A stretch of 64,000 nt of DNA, taken from assembly GCA_963854835.1 (NCBI GenBank), contig OY978528.1:11998242-12062241 (forward strand). The letters are read 5' to 3'. The stretch is from Megamerina dolium. Taxonomy: Eukaryota > Arthropoda > Insecta > Diptera > Megamerinidae. Made by a program: the position numbers and the translations under genes. A model generated the notes under the pieces. That model made no database searches and was not told where the DNA came from. It saw nothing but the letters and a program-made list of their open reading frames with translations. How positions within the stretch are numbered: position 1 is the stretch's first letter; every line of letters starts with the position of its first letter. This document shows, piece after piece, positions 12,150-23,138 of this stretch.

Positions 12150-13457
12150 ATGTACACGAATGCACAGCTAACTGAACCATGCTTGGAGCGTCACTTCACA
12201 GGTCATAGTGCCTCTATAACGCAGGTAAGATTTGATCCAAGTGGACATCGAGTTGCGACTAGCGCTCTGGATTCTTCTGTTATTCTATGGGACTTGAGAC
12301 AAGCAGCTCGTTGTATTCGTTTTGGTGCCCACTGCGACGCTGTTTATGGTATCAGTTGGTCACCAAAATCGACACTTATTGCTTCAGCTAGTAAGGATAG
12401 AACAGTTAAAATATGGGAACCAAAAATACGTGGGGTTTCTGGAGAATTCTTAGCACATGGTAAACCAGTTCGTAGTGTAGACTTTGATCCAACAGGCTCA
12501 ATGGTAACTATGACATGAAATATATACAAAGTCAATTGTATAATTCGAATGTGGTGTTTTGTCTAGCTAATAACAGCATCTGATGATAAATCGTTGAAAT
12601 TGTGGAAAGTAACTCATCGAAAATTTATTACGTCCTTCAATTGCCACACAAATTGGGTGCGATCAGCTAAATTTAGTCCAAATGGAAAGCTGGTAGCCTC
12701 CTGTGGCGACGATAAATCTCTACGCGTTTTTGATGTTTCCACTGGCGAATGCGTAAGAGTATTTACTGAAGAGCGTGGTATGGGACGCCAATTAGCTTGG
12801 CATCCTGATGGTAATATGATTGCTGTGGGTCTCACATGTAATCGTGTGAAGATTTTCGATATCGCAGAACAACAGTTGATTCAACTTTATCAAGTGCATG
12901 CAGCACCAGTTAATGATGTAGCATTCCATCCTAGTGGTAATTATTTACTCACTGGAAGTGATGATGAAACTATGAAAATACTAGATCTACTAGAAGGCAG
13001 ACCAATTTACACACTAACTGGTCACACTGATAAAGTTTGTGCAGTGGCATTTTCAAAAGACGGTGAACAATTCGCTTCAGCTGGCAGCGATCGAAAGGTA
13101 TATAGGTACAATGTATTGCAAAAAAGAATATGCCAATTAGTGCTACTTGTTTTTCAGTTGTTAATCTGGAGGTCGAATTTGAATGTCTGCGAACCAGAAC
13201 ATGCGCAGGCAGAAGGAAAAAGCCGAGGACTAAATCTGGACACTACAACTTCCGACTTACACCATCAAAGTATTTTAATCGATCCACGACAAACAGATGC
13301 CTATAAATCATATGACGAGAATTTGCAGTTGCATGAAAGTGAATACACGAAACAATTGGATACGCATATGGATGAGTATAACAGTAGTACCAATAGCGTA
13401 ACGTCTTTGCTGGACGCAGAAAATGTCAAAGGCAAAAATAACACTAAATACTTTTAA
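12150..13457 (+). CDS. Poc1: POC1 centriolar WD40-repeat protein
   Basis: Exons 12150-12503, 12567-13097 and 13158-13457 give 394 residues, all introns in phase 0. Seven WD40 repeats fill about residues 12-300. Their signatures include HSASITQVRFDPSG, VILWDLRQA, RTVKIWEP, HTNWVRSAKFSPNG, VNDVAFHPSGNYLLTGSDD and HTDKVCAVAFSKDG, and the last repeat ends KLLIWRSN across the second intron. The overall order matches POC1 proteins, conserved centriole proteins needed for centriole stability and length. The C-terminal 90 residues are polar and low in similarity. A short helical stretch typical of POC1 could lie near the end (NSVTSLLDAENV). The length is close to that of insect POC1. A second centriole gene (C2CD3-like) ends only 2 kb upstream. 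Confidence 0.93.
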
Positions 13458-14298
13458 TTTATTCTACATATTGTTAAGGAGTTGTAATTTAACATTATTT
13501 TGAATTATTTGCGCGAACAATTTACGAAAATATAACATTTTAAGTTTTCTTGTTTGCATATAATGTATATCGTCGGGCCTATATATTTTATCTAATAATT
13601 TCGATTTGAAAGCACAACACATATTTTCTCAACCTGCGATTGCATGTTTGCTTATTTTTTGATTTCTTTTTCCTTATAGAACTGACGATATATGTACAAT
13701 AATTATTTATTTATCTGTATTTATTTTCTAAATCTAAAAGTAGAGAATAATTTATGACTATATAAATAAAACTCGGTTTCTCTAAAAGCAAGTATGATAA
13801 AAAATGCATTAAGATTGTCATTCTCCACACAGACGCATGTATGCATAAGTTCTTTTCTTTAATAAAACGTTCTGATGATTCTCTTTCAACTTTTGACTTG
13901 AAGACAATTGCGTTTTAATTCAAATTTCCAATTTCTTTCAGGGAGAACATCACAAATTTCAATTGCATACAATTATTTTCATATTTACAATTTTAATGTT
14001 AAAAATATTTGTTTAATAAGAGTTACACTTTAATAGCTGCATGCATATTCTAAAATATAGAATTGTATTAATTATTTGAAAACTATGTATAGATTTAAGA
14101 TTAGTAATTTAAACGGGTTTAAATTCATTTTATCCTACTTTTTCATAATTTTCTTGAATTCGATTAAGACTTAAAAAGTTATCAATATGTAATTATCATT
14201 AATGTGATGTTGCTGGCCTAAAAAGACAAAAGTGCTGTTCCATTTTATACTTCTAGCTTTAATTTTGCAATTTTACGAAATTTGCAAAAAAACTCGTT
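13458..14298. other. 3' regions of convergent Poc1 and Atox1 genes
   Basis: AT-rich DNA with several AATAAA-like sites (for example around 13764-13769 and 13859-13865 on the plus strand) that could end Poc1. No coding potential is visible. Confidence 0.5.
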
Positions 14299-14694
14299 TC
14301 ATTCCTTCACGCCGACATACGTTGTCGACTTTCCGGTCTTTTTAATCGTTTCGAGCAATTCATCACTGGGCAAATTTGAGGTTACCAGCACCGTCTTCTC
14401 ATCCAAATCGATTGACACCTTTTCAACCTTATCTAGAATATGATAACAATTAGATAAAATTTGTACATAGCAAATTAAAGTAACAGGCATGATATGCCAT
14501 GTAAATTCCATAAGCGTATAAAAAACTCAAAACGTCAATGAACTCACCACCCAGTTTTCCTAAAACGCGTTCTACGGCACCGGAGCAACCACTGCACGTC
14601 ATCTCCACTTTAAATTCGTGTACCTGGGAGTTGCAAGTGAAAAGTCTTCTTTAATGGCTCAATTATCTCATGAACTATTCTACTTACAGGCATT
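14299..14694 (-). CDS. Atox1: Atox1-type copper chaperone
   Basis: Exons 14694-14689, 14623-14548 and 14432-14299 give 71 residues. The first coding exon holds only two codons (ATG CCT). The protein is a single heavy-metal-associated ferredoxin-like domain. Its metal site MTCSGC (residues 10-15) fits the MxCxxC copper(I) site, and the C-terminal KKTGKSTTYVGVKE includes the KTGK loop lysines that assist copper hand-over. Family members carry copper from uptake transporters to the P-type ATPase ATP7 in the secretory pathway. All phases close, with introns of 65 and 115 bp. The gene diverges from the uncharacterised gene at 15141. Confidence 0.93.
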
Positions 14695-15140
14695 TCAAAT
14701 GTCAGCTAAATGTATTCCAACTACAATTATATTTCTTTTACTTATGTTTTAAAACAAAAAAATATGTGACTATGCTACTTCTAATTTTCAATTGGAAATT
14801 GATTAGAAATAATTGACTTTCACTTACTTCTGCGTCTGTACAAATCGTTGCAGATTCTGCAAACAGTCTGCAGGGTTGTAATTGATTCTTCGATTTTAAT
14901 ATCAAATAAATTATCATATTGTTTTTGTATTCATTTTCACATTGCCTTATAATTTACAAAAAATAAAAAAATTATTTATAAAGTAAGTAATAATCTAATA
15001 ATTAAGTATGTAAATAATGTAAATATATAATATGGCAATATTGTGATGTAGGTACTACAATCTTTTGACATTTGTTTATCAGAAACCATTTGACGCACTA
15101 ATAATTTGCCACACATGTAGAACAACAATCATAAATGTAA
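14695..15140. promoter_or_regulatory. Upstream region between divergent Atox1 and the lysine-rich gene
   Basis: This is a 446-bp AT-rich gap between two divergently oriented start codons. Both 5' UTRs and promoters should lie here. I found no metal-response element (TGCRCNC) that I would defend, so copper regulation is not shown. Confidence 0.4.
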
Positions 15141-16386
15141 ATGAGGATGACCGATCTGCGTTGTGATGCAAAATTAACAAAGGAAGAGCAGATATCAAGG
15201 GCTGCCACAACAATGCAACAATTGCCAAACACGATTAAAGAACGTTTAAATTTGCATGTAAAAAGGCGTTTACAACAAGAAGCAGAACTAGCCAGTACTA
15301 GCAGTAGTGCTGGTAAATTAAGTATGAATACTGCAGAACAAAAGGAGCAACCCACAAGTATGTTGCATTTGTAACTAACAATATTGTATTTCATGAAACT
15401 ATAAGTTTTGGATTCGTGCTGTCTCTATTGAAATTCTTTCAATATACTGTCCGAATACATTTGCTTTGATTTTTTCGATAAGCTCTTCACCAGCAGTTTC
15501 CAATGCCCCTAACATTCAACGGGTAGAGTTGAAATTCTTCCGGTCGTGTTTTTCTACTAGTGACACCACGCTCCGCAGAAGTAATCGTACAAGTTCTATT
15601 ACTAATATTACTATTAAAAATTGACAAATTTGTAATTATTAGTGTGAAGGTGAAAGAAACCACAAAGAAGCAGTAACTCAATGTTATTGTTATCAACTAC
15701 GACGAATTGCTTGTGGGAATCAGTGATATAGAAAATAATCATATCATATAAAGAATATGTTTGAAAGCGATAAAGTGGGGTAAATATCCAAAAGCCCAAA
15801 GCAAACGACAATAATAATAATAACAAACGATGGTAAACGTTGGCAAAATCGCTGTTGTTATCATGTTATCTGGACTTAAAGCATTGTTCTAAAATTACTT
15901 TCATAATCATTGAAATTTGAATGTGCTTTTAATTTTGTAAATATTTTATTTTTTTTCTTTCACAACACAGGTCCCGCATGGAAAAATCGCCATTCCAGCA
16001 ATACTGCGTCTACAAGCAAACAAACAAAGCAACGAAGACCATATCGAAAGAGAAAGATTAAATTGTCAACAGAAGAAGGCGATGAAAAGAAAACGAAACG
16101 AGAGAAAAGAAAATGGATTGGTAGCACTGCCTCTGTAATACCTCAAAGAGTAGCAGGAGCACCGCTAAGCGCCGATTGCAATACACCAAATAAAGCATAT
16201 ATGGGTGAAGATGAAGGTAGTCAAGACGGTAGCCCAGAAAAAGAATCAAAAGGTAGTTCTGGACGTGATAAAGATAAATGTCCAGATGTTCTGGCGGCGG
16301 TTTTAAGTGTGAAAAAATGTGCAATGATGCAAAATCCGGAAGTACAGGAATTCTTGAAGAAAGTTATGGGTGCTATAAAAAGCTAA
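15141..16386 (+). CDS. Uncharacterised basic, lysine-rich protein, probably nuclear
   Basis: Exons 15141-15357 and 15971-16386 give 210 residues. The 613-bp intron runs from GTATGT to CACAG with matching phase. A second methionine is at codon 3. The first 50 residues look helical and charged (TKEEQISRAATTMQQLPNTI, then KERLNLHVKRRLQQEAEL). The middle is very basic (RRPYRKRKIKL and EKKTKREKRKW), typical of a nuclear localisation or nucleic-acid-binding segment. A polar, acidic and serine-rich linker follows. The C-terminus (CPDVLAAVLSVKKCAMMQNPEVQEFLKKVMG) looks like a compact helical domain and is the best handle for homology. I do not recognise the family. No membrane segment or signal peptide is visible. 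Confidence 0.75.
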
Positions 16387-16826
16387 AAGCTGCAAGTGTG
16401 GATTGTGAAACTTTACGAATTTTTAAAGATGTTTTTGAAAGCTTTAAGCTAGTTTTTAATTTAAATGTTACTATGCATGTTACGCTATATAGTATGTGTT
16501 ACAATGTAAGTCTGAAAATTTATGCACAAAAATTTTGGTTATAATGTAAGAAATTAAACGAAGATTATATTAGAATAGGATTCTCAGTGAAAATTGGTTA
16601 AAAATCGCAAAGGAAACTTGCGTCTGTGCTTTGTATTGTAAGTGTTTTTAATTTGTATACTTTGTTAATCAATATTTATTGATTTGATTGCAAATGTTTG
16701 AAAACAATTCATTATGAAAATGTTTATATAATTATAGTAATAAATATCAACAATAAAATAAAAATTAAATTAAAAATCATAGAATTTATTTACAATTTTT
16801 GTGGACATAGCGGCGAATTAAAATAA
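16387..16826. other. 3' UTR and flank of the lysine-rich gene, up to the retrotransposon
   Basis: AATAAA-like signals around 16738-16760 probably end the upstream transcript. The LTR element inserted about 70 bp beyond them, so the gene body is not broken. Confidence 0.5.
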
Positions 16827-17264
16827 TGTTACGTTTTTATTCTGTGAGCGTTTAATTCTATTTGAATTGCCTTGTTCGATCACTGGATTCTGTTAATAAT
16901 AACTGCAACACTTATTTTATACAACTATATACAGCAACAATTTATTTAATAAACACTATTTACAATCAACTCTGTTTATAATCAACTATTTAAAATAACA
17001 CTATAATGTACTAGCAACTTTTGCCTCTGTATAGATGCTTGCGCAGTCGCGTTCGGAATTCGATTGATTGCCAATTCTCAACACTGGCTCTATTTATACT
17101 CTGTTGGCAACACCCCAGAATCTTCCTTTATCGAGATTCTTCTCTTCCTTTCTCGTTGGCTTGTTCTGGTTATCGCTTATTTCTTTTTGTTGACATTCGT
17201 TTCGATGCTGCCAATAGAGTCAGTCACAATAGTGATGAGTAATCAACTATCGATACTCGTTACA
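16827..17264 (-). repeat. 3' LTR (element sense)
   Basis: 438 bp, matching the other LTR base for base except G17204 versus C. On the plus strand it begins TGTTACG and ends GTTACA. Confidence 0.95.
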
Positions 17265-17280
17265 CTGCCCTCCTCTTAAC
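17265..17280 (-). other. Polypurine tract
   Basis: In element sense the sequence just before the 3' LTR is GTTAAGAGGAGGGCAG, a purine-rich run that fits the plus-strand primer of LTR elements. Confidence 0.8.
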
Positions 17281-17302
17281 CTTGTTCGTCCCGAACAAGT
17301 TT

Positions 17303-20300
17303 TTATACTTCCCCTCGATATGGCGCAAGTCGCTCCAAGTGCACTACTTTAAACTTTGCTCTTTTATTCCAGGCACGTTGAATGCGATACACTACGTCAT
17401 TTATCTTTGCTATAATCTCATATGGTCCTTCCCAATGAGTCTGTAGTTTAGGAGACAGGCCTTTCTTTCGTTGTGGATTATGAAGCATTACAAGCTCTCC
17501 TTCATAGAACCCTTTTGAATTTGCTTTCAAGTCATACCTGGCCTTCATCTTATCGCTTATCATCTGCGACCGCTCTCTGATGAACCGATGTACTTCATCC
17601 AACTGTTCCCGCTTTTCGCTAGTATAATTACCTTCGGTTGATCTCGTTGGTGTTACGACTCCAAATTTTAAATCAGCTGGCAGTCTTAACTCGTTTCCAA
17701 AAATTGCCATTGCCGGTGTAGTAGCCGTCGTATCATGTTGTGCGCATCGATATGCCATGAGGAACATTGGTATATGTACATCCCAGTCTCTTTGGTATTT
17801 ATCTACGACTTTTCTCAAATATTCCTCCAAGGTACGGTTAAATCGTTCTACCATGCCATCAGATTGTGGATGCAAAGGTGTTGTACGAGTTTTGTATATA
17901 CCCAGCATACGGCATATCTCTTGGAATACAACTGATTCGAAATTTCGACCTTGGTCTGAGTGTAACTCCATCGGTACACCAAAACGAGTAACCCATTGGT
18001 TGACGAATACATCCGCAACTGTACTAGCTTCCTGATTTGGAATGGGGTATACTTCAGGCCATTTACTGAAGTAATCTATAACCACCAGAACATACTTGTT
18101 TCCTGCGTTGCTTTTTGGAAATGGCCCAGCTATGTCCATAGCAATTCGCTCAAATGGAGCACCCACGGTGTATTGGTGCATCTTACCTCGACTTTTCTTA
18201 GTGGGACCTTTGGCCATTGCACATTGCTTACATTTCCGAATCCAATCAGCGACATGGTCATGACATCCAACCCAATAAAATCGGTTCTTTATTTTCTCGA
18301 CGGTTTTGGTGATTCCCAAATGCCCTCCACTGGAGGCATTGTGATACTCAGCTATCACTTCATTTATTCTCGCCTTGGGTACCACTAGAAGATCATTAGT
18401 GATTTTTCCATCCACACTTTCCCATGCTCGGAATAAACATCCGTCTCGTAAGTGCAGGCTTTGCCACTGCGCCCAGTATGCCTTTGCTATTGGACTCTCA
18501 TTAGCCATTTCTTGCCAATCTGGACGTATGCCCTGCTCCTTGTATTCCATAATCTTTACGAGATCTGGGTCGTTCCGCTGATCTTCTTGCACTCTTTCGG
18601 TGGTCCATGACTCCTCCGGCAATATATTCGTATGTCGTATGTCGACAATGTGCTCCTTGCTTTCCACTCGAGAACAATGTTTACATTCCATTTTGCAAGG
18701 ACGACGAGATAGAGCATCCGCATTGCCGTGATGTCCTCCTTTACGATGTTCGATGGTAAAATCATAACTCTGCAGCCTTTCAATCCAGCGCGCCAATTGT
18801 CCTTCTAGGTTTTTAAATTGTAATAACCACCTTAGCGCTGCGTGGTCAATTCTTAGATGAAATGACTGACCGTATAAGTATTTATGGAAATACTTTACAC
18901 ATTCCAGTATTGCGAGCAACTCTCTTCGAGTGACACAGTAGTTTTTTTCTGGCTTCGACAGGATTTTACTGTAGTATGCTATTAATTTTTCTTGCCCATC
19001 TATGATCTGAGAGAGCACACCACCTATTCCATAGCCACTCACATCTGTGTCCAACACAAACTTTTGTCCAGGTACTGGATACCCTAATACTGGTGCTGAA
19101 CAGAGTCTTTCTTTCAGTTGTTCGAATGCTTTCTGTTGGTCTTCGCCACATACAAATGGTTTGTTCTTTCTTGTTAACTCATGCAGACTGCTGGTGATGT
19201 TTGCAAATCCAGGAACAAATCGTCTATAGTAGGTGCATAAGTCTAGGAAGCTTCTTAACTCGTGAAGATTCGACGGAATAGGCCATTCTTGTACTGCTGC
19301 TCTGTTCTCCTCGTCGGTATGTACCCCTTCTGTTGTTACTTTATGACCAAGATATTTAACTTCTTGCCTGAAGAGTGAACACTTTTTCATATTCAGTTTA
19401 AGCCCTGCTGATTGTATACGCTCAAATACTTCTTTCAACTTTTCCAGGTGGTCGTTTTTCCATCACGATAATGTCATCGAGGTACACCAAGCACGTTTTC
19501 CAGTGTAGTCCTCTGAGTACACGCTCCATTAGACGTTCGAAAGTAGCTGGCGCATTACATAAACCAAATGGCATGACTGTAAATTGCCATAGACCATCAC
19601 CAATACTGAAAGCTGTTTTCTCTTTGTCTTCCTTACCAAGTTCCACTTGCCAGTAACCACTTTGCAAATCAAGAGTTGAGAACCACTTCGCACCAGATAG
19701 TGTGTCCAGAGTGTCATCGATTCTTGGCAGTGGATAGCTGTCTTTTTTCGTAATCTCATTCAGCTTTCTGTAATCCACACAGAATCGAGTACTTCCATCC
19801 TTCTTTTTTACCAGCACAACTGGTGAACTCCATGGACTCGCTGATGGTTCAATAACATCTTGTTTCTGCATATCGGAAATCAGCTTAATGGCTTCGTCTC
19901 TTTTGGCCAATGGAACTCGTCGTGGTGTTTGACGAATTGGTCTAGAATCACCGGTGTCAATGTGATGCTTCACGATGGTTGTTCGTCCTCCAGTTTTTTC
20001 ATTTGAAGAAAAGATTGAACTGTACTTTTCCAATAGTTGTAAAGCCTTTTCTTTTTGCTGTTTTGTAAGCACACCTGCCCATTCCTCCATCTGTGCTTTT
20101 ATTTCCGCTCTGACAGTTCCTGATCTTCCACTTTTTATCGACGAACCATTTTCGAGGTCTACTACGGCAGTAACTTCCTGGCAATGACCAATCACCATTC
20201 GTTTCTTCACAACTGTAGATGTATTAGTTGGATTTAATATTCGCACTGGTACTATTCCATTTTCTTTAGGTTCTACTAACGTCCTACCAAGTATGATGTT

Positions 20301-20840
20301 TTTATTTTGTAATTCTATATCTGCTTCCACTAACCACAACTTGCCTATCCCATCATCCACATTTATCTGTGCCCAAATCACCGCTTCTGATTTTGCTGGA
20401 ACCTCTTGGCGTTAACATGCCAGTACTCGTTTGATGTTTCCACTCCGCTTGTAACCGATGTTCAATGGTAATTCGACATTTGCATAACGTAGTATCCGTT
20501 GATTTAAATCTAACGTAAATCCGTTGTCAATCATAAAATCAACACCAATTATTACGTCATCGATGATGTCGGCCACAATGAATTCATGTTCCCATGTGCA
20601 ATTTCCAATAGATACTCGTTTCTTTATCTTGCCCAGAATTTGTGGATCCTCACCCGTTGCTGTACGCAATTTTATTCCCATTAAAGGCTCAAACCTCTTT
20701 ACCAAATCGCTTTTGATTATCGAATGTGATGTACCAGTATCCAGGGTTAACATCAATTCCATATTGTCCAATTTTCCATCAATAGTCAAGCTGCTTGGCA
20801 CACGCTGTAGTTGTGAAATGTGAATGATGGGGCAACCCAT
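17303..20840 (-). pseudogene. pol: Broken pol: protease, reverse transcriptase, RNase H, integrase
   Basis: The protease part (20840-20412) has the catalytic DTGTSHSII. It ends at an in-frame TAA at 20414-20412, after which the same frame continues into reverse transcriptase. The RT core is at 20381-19422 and includes the VYLDDIIV active-site box. A frameshift next to an A run near 19448-19460, just after that box, shifts the rest into the frame of 19438-17303. That part holds the RNase H region (LDTDVSGYGIGGVLSQ, then RRELLAILE and HGNADALSRR) and the integrase. The integrase has a zinc-binding H-H-C-C segment (GHLGITK to CKQCAMAKG), the DDE core (MDIAGPFP, then SDQGRNFE and MVERFNRTLEEY) and a GPYEI motif near the C-terminus. 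The domains are otherwise well kept, which fits young damage or assembly errors. Confidence 0.9.
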
Positions 20841-20878
20841 TGTTGGAGTCAGTTCACGCCCCGCTGAACTGACTCGAT

Positions 20879-22165
20879 TTAGTTTAACGATGGATTTGTG
20901 TTAGTGGAACGATCACTATCCACCTTATTCTCCTTCTTTTGTTTTCCTGGAGAATTCGATCTTGATCGCTTTCGTCGTAGACGGCAGTCACGCGCCATGT
21001 GTCCTGGTTTGTCACAAATGAAGCACTTACCAGTAAACTTGTTTTCGCGTCGACCTGTTGTTCTTCCTTCAGGCTGCGCTACAGATTTGAATGCCTGACA
21101 CACTGCTTCAACCAGATCTGCTGTTTCTGTTTCTAGTTGGCGTACCCGTGGCATTGGTCGACACATCAAACTGACGGCTTCAAACGTCAATGCACTACTG
21201 ACTGTTTCGGCATAAGTATTCCTTGGTGACATGACTAGGGCACGCTTTGTCTCTCCATCACGTATGCCATCTATGAATGCCTCTATTTTTATTTTTTCGA
21301 CGAACTCTTCCGAATTACCGGAGAACGCTAGATGACATAAGCGCTCAATATCGGAAGCGAATTCTGAAGGCTCTCATTACTCCGTTGCACTCGCGATCTC
21401 AATTCCTCTCGATGTAATTGACTCTTGTATTCATTTCCATACTTTCGCTGGAGTGTGTCCATCAGTGACTGATAGCTACCACGATCTTTCTCTGGAATCA
21501 TCTGTAACATCATCCTCGGAAGCATTACCTTTTAATGCGACTATTAAAGCAGCAGTCTTGCCGCTATCATCCCATTGATTCTTCGAAGCTGTTGTTTCGA
21601 ATTGAAGCTTAAAGATATTGAATGGCGTGCTTCCGTCAAATGTTGGTGGCTTTAGTTTGATTGTACTTGAATCTCTAATCACTGATGTGGCTGGTCCATT
21701 TATTTTTAGTTGATTCAGTTCGTGCTGTAATTTCTCGAACTTATCTTCCAAGTCATCTACATGTTCCTTCAGATCCATGACTTTTTCATTAATGGTTCCG
21801 GAAATTTCCTGAAATCTAATCTCAATTCCTTTTTGTAGATTTTCGATGACGTGTTCTTGTCGAGCCGAACCTTCTTGAATTTCCATACGCAATTCAGCCG
21901 AATGTTCTTGAAGCTTGGAGTCAATGCGAGACGCATTTTCTTGTAGCTGTTGTTGCTGCTGCAGCATCATGGTTTTCATGAACTCCATGAGTTGACCACT
22001 CGAATCTATTTTGATCTCTTCCTCAGCGTGCACAACTGCTTGTATATGGGCTTCCTCAAAGAACTCATATTCTTCTACATTAATTCCCTTAACCTCCATA
22101 ACTTGCCTCACCCTCACCAGCAGCTCCGCCTTTGCACCTGATGACGATAGATTCATCTCTACCAA
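20879..22165 (-). pseudogene. gag: Broken gag with coiled coil and CCHC zinc knuckle
   Basis: The N-terminal part (22165-about 21520) is rich in coiled-coil heptads and glutamine (residues about 80-160). The capsid-like middle lies in a second frame (about 21525-21365). The rest returns to a third frame and ends at a stop at 20879. That last part holds one zinc knuckle, CFICDKPGHMARDC (CX2CX4HX4C), followed by a basic tail. Two frameshifts, near 21500-21520 and near 21365, break it. Neither sits in a long homopolymer. Gag and pol lie in different frames. Confidence 0.88.
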
Positions 22166-22218
22166 CAGCTTTTTTAAGCTGGTCCACTTTTAGTTGGTCA
22201 ATTTTCACCATCTTTACA

Positions 22219-22238
22219 GAATCCCACTTCTGACACCA
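22219..22238 (-). other. Primer-binding site, tRNA-Leu type
   Basis: Two bases inside the 5' LTR, element sense reads TGGTGTCAGAAGTGGGATTC. The plus strand here is the 3' end expected of a tRNA-Leu with its CCA tail (GAATCCCACTTCTGACACCA). The tRNA match is from memory of animal tRNA-Leu(CAG). Confidence 0.8.
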
Positions 22239-22240
22239 AT

Positions 22241-22678
22241 TGTTACGTTTTTATTCTGTGAGCGTTTAATTCTATTTGAATTGCCTTGTTCGATCACTGG
22301 ATTCTGTTAATAATAACTGCAACACTTATTTTATACAACTATATACAGCAACAATTTATTTAATAAACACTATTTACAATCAACTCTGTTTATAATCAAC
22401 TATTTAAAATAACACTATAATGTACTAGCAACTTTTGCCTCTGTATAGATGCTTGCGCAGTCGCGTTCGGAATTCGATTGATTGCCAATTCTCAACACTG
22501 GCTCTATTTATACTCTGTTGGCAACACCCCAGAATCTTCCTTTATCGAGATTCTTCTCTTCCTTTCTCGTTGGCTTGTTCTGGTTATCGCTTATTTCTTT
22601 TTGTTGACATTCGTTTCCATGCTGCCAATAGAGTCAGTCACAATAGTGATGAGTAATCAACTATCGATACTCGTTACA
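22241..22678 (-). repeat. 5' LTR (element sense)
   Basis: 438 bp with the same boundaries as the partner LTR and one base difference (C22618). The promoter and start of the element's transcript should lie in it. I did not map a TATA box. Confidence 0.95.
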
Positions 22679-23138
22679 ATAAATTAAAATTATTTGCACT
22701 TAAGGATATAACCAGACTAGTAAAAGCAATCAGTTGTTAATTAAAATTTGGATTTTTCGTTTGAATAAGTTTAATTTTAAACTGAAAAAGAATATTGTCT
22801 GAATGGTTTTCAGTTTATAATTAATTGTGCTACTTACAATAAACATCCAGATGCTTTGCAGATATTTTGTTGTTTCTCTCACTTGACGTAGAAAAATCTT
22901 TCCTGTTTTTTTTTTATTGTGAAATATTATTTTACGTTATTTCGTTTTAGTTACCAAAGTTGATACATGTTCAAACAGTTTTGTTCATTCAGGCAGTGTA
23001 AATGCGGTGCTAGTTGACATTAGAAAAATGCTGCCAAGTCACTAAACCACCGAAAGCAACAAATTTCACATGTTAGGTCACATTAACCAATGAGATATTT
23101 GTGAAAATAAATACACATTTTGTGAATCAAGAAGAAAA
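22679..23138. other. Upstream region of mRpL2
   Basis: AT-rich spacer between the retrotransposon and the mRpL2 start codon. It should contain the mRpL2 promoter and 5' UTR. No other gene is visible. Confidence 0.5.

Larger units (their letters stand above)
16827..22678 (-). mobile_element. Ty3/gypsy-type LTR retrotransposon, complete in outline, coding part broken
   Basis: The element is 5,852 bp long and transcribed on the minus strand. It is flanked by the 4-bp duplication ATAA (16823-16826 and 22679-22682). Two 438-bp LTRs begin TGTAACG and end CGTAACA in element sense. They differ only at 17204 (G) versus 22618 (C) in my comparison, which points to a recent insertion. The order is 5' LTR, primer site, gag with zinc knuckle, protease, reverse transcriptase, RNase H, integrase, polypurine tract and 3' LTR. 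No room is left for an env gene after integrase. The order RT-RNase H-integrase and the tRNA-Leu primer fit the mdg3/micropia side of the Ty3/gypsy group as I remember it. Three frameshifts and one stop break the reading frame. Confidence 0.95.

Noticed and set aside
17021..17242. LTR-encoded small protein (same frame in both LTRs)
   Set aside because: It is on the antisense strand of the element and is explained by LTR identity rather than selection.
16827..22678. Endogenous retrovirus with env
   Set aside because: Only about 40 bp lie between the end of integrase and the 3' LTR, so there is no room for an envelope gene.
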